DNA of 64,000 bases. It comes from Paraspadella gotoi. Lineage: Eukaryota > Chaetognatha. The notes beneath the pieces are model-generated. The model saw only the letters and a list, made by a program, of their open reading frames with translations. It was not told where the DNA came from and did not search any database. The translations under genes were made by a program, and so were the position numbers. The stretch lies in contig CM119264.1 of assembly GCA_051294375.1 (NCBI GenBank), positions 30,073,693-30,137,692 on the forward strand, read 5' to 3'. This document shows, in pieces, positions 59,401 to 64,000 of the stretch (position 1 is its first letter; each line of letters starts with the position of its first letter).

Positions 59401-59519
59401 CCGTTTTGCTAATTTTCCTCCTCAGAGCGAGAAATCCCTTTGTTCTAAAAATCGACAAAATTTCTCGATGTTAATTAAGAAAAAAAAAGATTAACTCAAA
59501 TATAACTATTTTATCATTC

Positions 59520-59640
59520 GAGGGTCTTGCTATGTTATTCACATGTGGGAGGGCTGGAGGAAATAACCCACCATAGCCTGTCCTTAGGCAGGAGGAAAGA
59601 AACCTTATTTATTTAATTACCTATTTATTGTAACATTTTT
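59520..59640 (+). repeat. dispersed SINE-like repeat, diverged copy 5
   Basis: Contains TTGCTATGTTATTCACATGT, GGAGGGCTGGAGGAAATAA, a CCACCATAGCCTGTCC core and a CTTATTTATTTAATTACC tail, parallel to the other copies but more diverged. The 5' block is missing. Confidence 0.5.
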
Positions 59641-60057
59641 TCAAAGATAATTCCTGTTATTAATTGAATATATACTAATAAAATTAACAAAGTTTTATTT
59701 TATTTTTGCAACGAATTTTATTTTTCATATTACCATGAATACTAATAAAATAAAATTTATTCCTAAAATTGAATCAGTAAATGTGAGAATTGAACAATAG
59801 ATATTTTACTCTTTGCTTATTCCATCTTCAAAACGGACCAGGCACATCTCCTCAGGTTGGTTGAAAAAGAAGTAGAAAAGAAGAAAGAAAAAGAAAAAAG
59901 AAAGAGAAAGAAAAAAAGAAACAAAAAGAAACAAGAAAAAAAAAGAAAAAAAGAAAAAGCCGTCCGTCTAAACACGTCAAACGTGAGAAAAATACAATTT
60001 GAAAAACCTTTCTGAATTTCTGAAACAACATTTTTGTGATTTTTGTCCATAGTTAGG

Positions 60058-60087
60058 AAAGAGAGAGAGAGAGAGAGAGAGACTGAC

Positions 60088-60121
<34 letters not shown>
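60058..60121 (+). repeat. (AG)n compound microsatellite
   Basis: AG units interrupted by GACTGACAGAG and GAAAG. Confidence 0.92.
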
Positions 60122-60122
<1 letters not shown>

Positions 60123-60439
60123 CGTTTTTTTTCTCGTGACAGTTCTGACTTCCTTCTCTTCTTTTTTGTTCAATTTACTTTTTTCTTTTTTCTTTCTGGA
60201 ATTTTCTGTATTTTTGTTATTTTAATTAATTACTAACATTACGTGATACCACCAAAAAATAATGTCATGGCAGGGGTATTATTACTGAAATTACTCAATG
60301 ACTATCAGTGACTGACCGACCAAAATGCCATTAAAACCGATGCTGCGACGCATCGAAAAAAAGTTTTTGGTAAAAATCGGCGCCAGACGAAACTTCCGTT
60401 TCTAAGTTGAGGCATCGATATATCTCGCCTCAAATGGAA

Positions 60440-60725
60440 GGAGACAAGAGTGGGAAAGGAGAGAGAAGGAGAGAAGAAATATTAGCGATTGGAAGAAGGA
60501 GAGAAAAGGAGAAAAGGAGAGAGAAGGAGAGAAGAAATATTAGCGATTGGAAGAAGGAGAGAAAAGGTGAATAGGAGAGAGAAGAAATATTAGCGATTGG
60601 AAGGAGAGAAAAGGAGAAAAGGAGTGAGAAGGAGAGTATAAATATTAGCGATTGGAAAGAGAGGAGAGGAGAAAAGGAAAGAGAAGGAGAGAAGAAATAT
60701 TAGCGATTGGAAGGAGAAAAACGGA
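60440..60725 (+). repeat. purine-rich tandem repeat, about 55-bp unit, five copies
   Basis: The marker ATATTAGCGATTGG recurs at about 60480, 60539, 60588, 60643 and 60699, spaced 49-59 bp apart. Spacers are of GGAGAGAAAAGGAGA type. Units vary by loss or gain of GGAGA blocks. Confidence 0.9.
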
Positions 60726-61149
60726 GTAAAAGAAAATTAAGAAGGAGAGAAGAAGACTGAATAATTAGAAGAAGAAAGGCGTTGTCTGGGCTGAAGGTTT
60801 TAAAGTGAAAATTTAGTTGGAAAAAAAGTTTTGAAAAAATATTTAGGTTTTTCTTTTTAGGGTCTCCTTACTTCACTGTCTTCTTTTATATTTCTTTATC
60901 TTCTCCAAGTTTCTACAAACTGCTTTAATTTAATTTAATAAGATATAATTTAATTTAATTAAATCTAATTTCAATTAATTCCAATGTTTGTTTCAATACT
61001 TTCAAATATTTTTTGATATACTATTGTAGAAAGTTTAAACATAAATCATTTTTTTATTTATTATGCACATTATTTTCATTATCTATTATTTTTTCTCATT
61101 TTAAACCATCTCCCTTTCATTTTTTCCTTTTCTTTTTTTTAATTTCCTC

Positions 61150-61640
61150 TCTTCCTCCTTCCTTCTTATCTCCCTTTAAGTTTTAACATTTTTCTCCCCT
61201 TCCCCTCTTCCTCTCCTCCGGCTTCCTCTCCCTCTCTCCTATCTCTCCTATCTCCCTTTCCCTCCCTTAGTCTCCTCTTCCCCTCCTTCCTCCCCCTTCC
61301 TTCTTTCACCCCCTCTCCTCCCTCCTCTCTATTCCCTCGTCTCTCCTCCTCTACGTTCTTTCCCTCTCTTTCCATTCTCCTCCACTCTCCCTTCCCCCCT
61401 CTCTCCCCTCCTCCTCCTTCTTCCCTCTCTCCCTTCCCTCTCCCTCTCTCACCTCCTCCTCCTTCCTCCCCTCTCCCTCCTCCTCCTTCTTCCCTCTCTC
61501 CCCTCTTCCCTCTTCCTCCACTCTCCCGCTCTCCCCTCCCCTCTCTTCCTCCCCTCTCCTCCCTCATCCCTCCACTCTCCCTTCCCCCCTCTCCATCTCT
61601 CCTCTCTTCCTCCCTCTCTCTCTCTTCCTCCTCCTCACGT
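61150..61640 (+). repeat. about 490-bp polypyrimidine tract
   Basis: The + strand is almost exclusively C and T (CCTCCTCC, CCCTCTCTCC, CTTCCC units), with only scattered A and G. It is irregular and not a simple dinucleotide array. Frames through it (for example 61166-61567 minus) encode only Arg/Gly/Glu runs. Confidence 0.92.
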
Positions 61641-61734
61641 TCTCGCCACTGAGAGAAAGAAAAAAAAAAGAGAATTTTCCTCGCGTCTGAAAACCTCGAT
61701 TTCTAATCCTCGATTCTCGCTGACGTAGGATTTT

Positions 61735-61745
61735 CTCTCTCTCTC

Positions 61746-61830
<85 letters not shown>
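61735..61830 (+). repeat. (CT)n microsatellite
   Basis: About 40 CT units with one TATT interruption near the start. Confidence 0.95.
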
Positions 61831-61945
61831 CTCCATCGTTGTCAGGCGTCGACCAAACAAACAAACAAATCAGTTGGCGCTGTTTTTGACGTCGTCGTTT
61901 CCGTCGTTGTTTTCGTCGTCGTTTTCGCCATCGCTCTCGAAGTCA

Positions 61946-61948
<3 letters not shown>

Positions 61949-62009
<61 letters not shown>
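61949..62009 (+). repeat. (ATC)n microsatellite
   Basis: About 20 ATC units, poly-Asp on the minus strand within a 63-codon frame. It is a by-product of the repeat unless transcription is shown. Confidence 0.93.
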
Positions 62010-62632
62010 TATCATTAATTAAATGATGAATATATATACCTTGCTGCACAAACTCGTTCATTCAGTGTGAGTAACACTATGTACACTTGCCAGTTTCATA
62101 ATTTCCAGACAATCTTCACATCTTTCGTCTTTTTCACATTTTCGACTTCACGGATTTCACAGACTTCACGGATTTGACACTTTTGTGATCGCGAATTCGA
62201 GAAAGAAGGGAAAAAAATTAACTGAAAGAAAAAAAGAAAGAAAAACAGAAGAACAAATTTTGATATTTTTGCGAAACAAAAACAAATATTTCGATTCGGC
62301 TCCAGAATTGTAATGGAAACATCACTAAATACATAAATAAGAATTAGCTAAATCTATAAATATTGAATTAAGACGAAACAATATTTTGACGGAAAAGAAA
62401 CTACTATGACTCTGGCGGCAACGACAACATCTACAACAAAAACAACAACAACAACTCAAATAATAACTTTAGCCAGTAAGTTTTTATTTTTCTTCTCGTC
62501 GGACCAATCCGTCTATTTGTCAGTCTATCTCTCTCTCTGTCTTGCCGTCTTTCCCTCTGTCTGTGTCTGTTTGCCCGTCCGTCCATCTTTCTCTCCGGGG
62601 ACATTGTATAAACTCTAAATAAAAAGTCATAG

Positions 62633-62747
62633 CAAAATGTTAAGAAATGCATACCGGACTTCATTAAGATCGGTATTTTTTTCCATATGCACGATGTGCT
62701 CAGTTACTATGTTAGAGCAGAAAATAAGAAAATCGATATAGCTCAAG
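62633..62747 (+). CDS. candidate internal coding exon of an unrecognised gene (38 codons)
   Basis: After an AG acceptor at 62631-62632 a frame stays open and reads QNVKKCIPDFIKIGIFFHMH, then DVLSYYVRAENKKIDIAQ, up to a GTAAGT donor at 62748. It starts in phase 0 and ends in phase 1. Composition is protein-like (Cys, Pro, His, Tyr, Asp spread evenly) in a region otherwise made of simple repeats. Its entry phase fits the donor of the candidate exon at 50183-50266. I recognise no family. Codon use is AT-rich, unlike the GC-rich exons of the other genes, which lowers confidence. Confidence 0.35.
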
Positions 62748-62946
62748 GTAAGTGAACGAATTTGAGCAAATCGTGCGTAAAAATTCGAATCCGGATGAAA
62801 TTATCTCAGATGTTTAACGGCGACAACGACTCACGCCATCTTGCGGACTCGATTTTTACGATGAGAAAATCGTATTGATTTGACCTTTTGTGATCTTTTC
62901 GCGTCTCCTGGCTTTTCCTTGCCTTTTCAGTCACACACTCACTCTC

Positions 62947-62951
<5 letters not shown>

Positions 62952-63014
<63 letters not shown>
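62952..63014 (+). repeat. (CT)n microsatellite
   Basis: About 31 CT units. Confidence 0.95.
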
Positions 63015-63023
<9 letters not shown>

Positions 63024-63236
63024 TTTTGGTTTCCGATAATAATTCTGACATTCGTCATCGACATCTGATGCTTTCGTCATTGACACGAAAAATGACGTAT
63101 CAAATAAAATAAATTCATAATTATACATGTATTACTAATGATAATTTAAAGTATACTTTCATACTTTCATTCCGTATTTTAAAGTTCGATTGTATTATGT
63201 ATCTTTGAGGTCGTCATGATTGTCATTTAGATCATT

Positions 63237-63248
63237 GTCATCATCATC

Positions 63249-63280
<32 letters not shown>

Positions 63281-63300
63281 CACCATCATCATCATCATGA
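63237..63300 (+). repeat. (ATC)n microsatellite with ACC variants
   Basis: About 21 ATC units with two ACC substitutions. Confidence 0.92.
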
Positions 63301-63927
63301 CCAAACTTCCAATTTGATCTCCCATTTTCCGTCGGCGATCATCAAAAAGATTCTCATTTCGAGTCACAAAGGATTTCAAGAGAAATTTATGATTCGTTTC
63401 CACCTGCGTTCGTTTTCTCTTCCATTTCTTCTTCTTCCTCTTCGTCGTACTCGTCGTTGTTGTCGTTGTTGTCGTCCTCATCGTCTTCATATGAGCAAAA
63501 ATTCGTTATCGTCGTTTTCATTGTGTTTCGCTTCATTCACGTTTGTTTTCTAACTCAGGCATAATGATAACTTTAAACGCTGTTGATAAACAGTATTTTT
63601 TTTTCATTATATATGCATAAAATCGAACAAAATATTTGTTAAAAATGAGATATTTTGATTCTTGACGTTGGACATTAATTGGCTCTTACTAAAAGAAAAC
63701 CTCGAGTCAAACCAACTGACGGATCCAGCGAGCTTTCAATCAGCTTCTATATTATTTATTATATATTATTTATATAAAGAATATTTTTTATTATTTTCCC
63801 AAAATTACATAAAGAACCACAACATCGAGGAATTCCATCATTATCATTTCTATAAAAATTAACAATTACGTTTTTCATGTCGTATTTGTAAAAATTTTTA
63901 AAAAACCCCAAAAAATTATTCCGCGCA

Positions 63928-63990
63928 AGATCGGGCTCGAACCGCGGACCTTTTCATCCATCTTACCGCCCAGCCAGCTCCGACCCTACA
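63928..63990 (-). mobile_element. tRNA-derived element (SINE head or tRNA pseudogene), cut by window end
   Basis: On the minus strand a consensus B-box GGTTCGAGCCC (63943-63933) lies at tRNA spacing downstream of an A-box-like TGGCTGGGCGG (63976-63966). The implied acceptor stem does not pair and the T-stem pairs only partly, so it is not a functional tRNA. Promoter boxes kept without tRNA folding fit a tRNA-derived SINE. Confidence 0.55.
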
Positions 63991-64000
63991 AGACCCTACC

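Noticed and set aside
58095-60725. CRISPR-like arrays
   Set aside because: Repeats are head-to-tail without unique spacers, in a eukaryotic genome; these are ordinary tandem repeats.
63928-63990. functional tRNA gene
   Set aside because: A and B boxes are present, but the acceptor and anticodon stems do not pair.

Overview
The window is animal nuclear DNA. Genes are split by many short introns with GT-AG borders, exons are GC-rich, introns and gaps are AT-rich, and simple repeats (CT/AG, TTTC, TA, ATC) are abundant. Gene content (HIPK kinase, RPGRIP1L transition-zone protein, a four-LIM muscle-type protein, ariadne-1, ZnT7, FBXW5, LSM3, SMIM30) points to a ciliated, muscle-bearing bilaterian, probably an invertebrate. 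An arthropod is plausible, but the sequence does not settle the phylum. I built the gene models by hand from splice sites, reading phase and family knowledge; no search was run.

Layout. 1-6.4 kb: AT-rich, with four fold-back inverted repeats and one two-exon microprotein gene, a SMIM30 homologue (minus strand), which is too small and too split for simple ORF calling. 6.4-9.0 kb (+): a tandem-RRM RNA-binding protein of hnRNP A/B, DAZAP1 or Musashi type. 11.0-20.9 kb (+): a 29-exon HIPK kinase gene with a CpG-rich upstream region and a long 3' flank up to 24.5 kb. 24.5-48.6 kb: nine genes all on the minus strand. In transcription order these are an ABHD12-like lipase, RPGRIP1L, the four-LIM protein, an F-box/LRR protein, FBXW5, LSM3, an intronless STAR/KH protein, the zinc transporter ZnT7 and ariadne-1. 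Several are only 200-370 bp apart. 48.6-64 kb: gene-poor and very repeat-rich (long CT/AG tracts, a 20-copy minisatellite, about 500 bp of nearly pure pyrimidine). It holds three weak candidate coding exons on the + strand that could belong to one gene with a giant intron running out of the window.

How the genes relate. Three neighbours act in cullin-RING ubiquitination: FBXW5 and the F-box/LRR protein as likely SCF substrate receptors, and ariadne-1 as the RBR ligase known to work with neddylated cullins. The rest look functionally unrelated.

Points most worth a second look: the SMIM30 microprotein; two reading-frame breaks in adjacent RING-region exons of an otherwise intact ariadne-1 gene; a dispersed SINE-like repeat family with at least five copies; two tRNA-promoter-like elements; a duplicated module in the RPGRIP1L linker; and the candidate exons at the right end.
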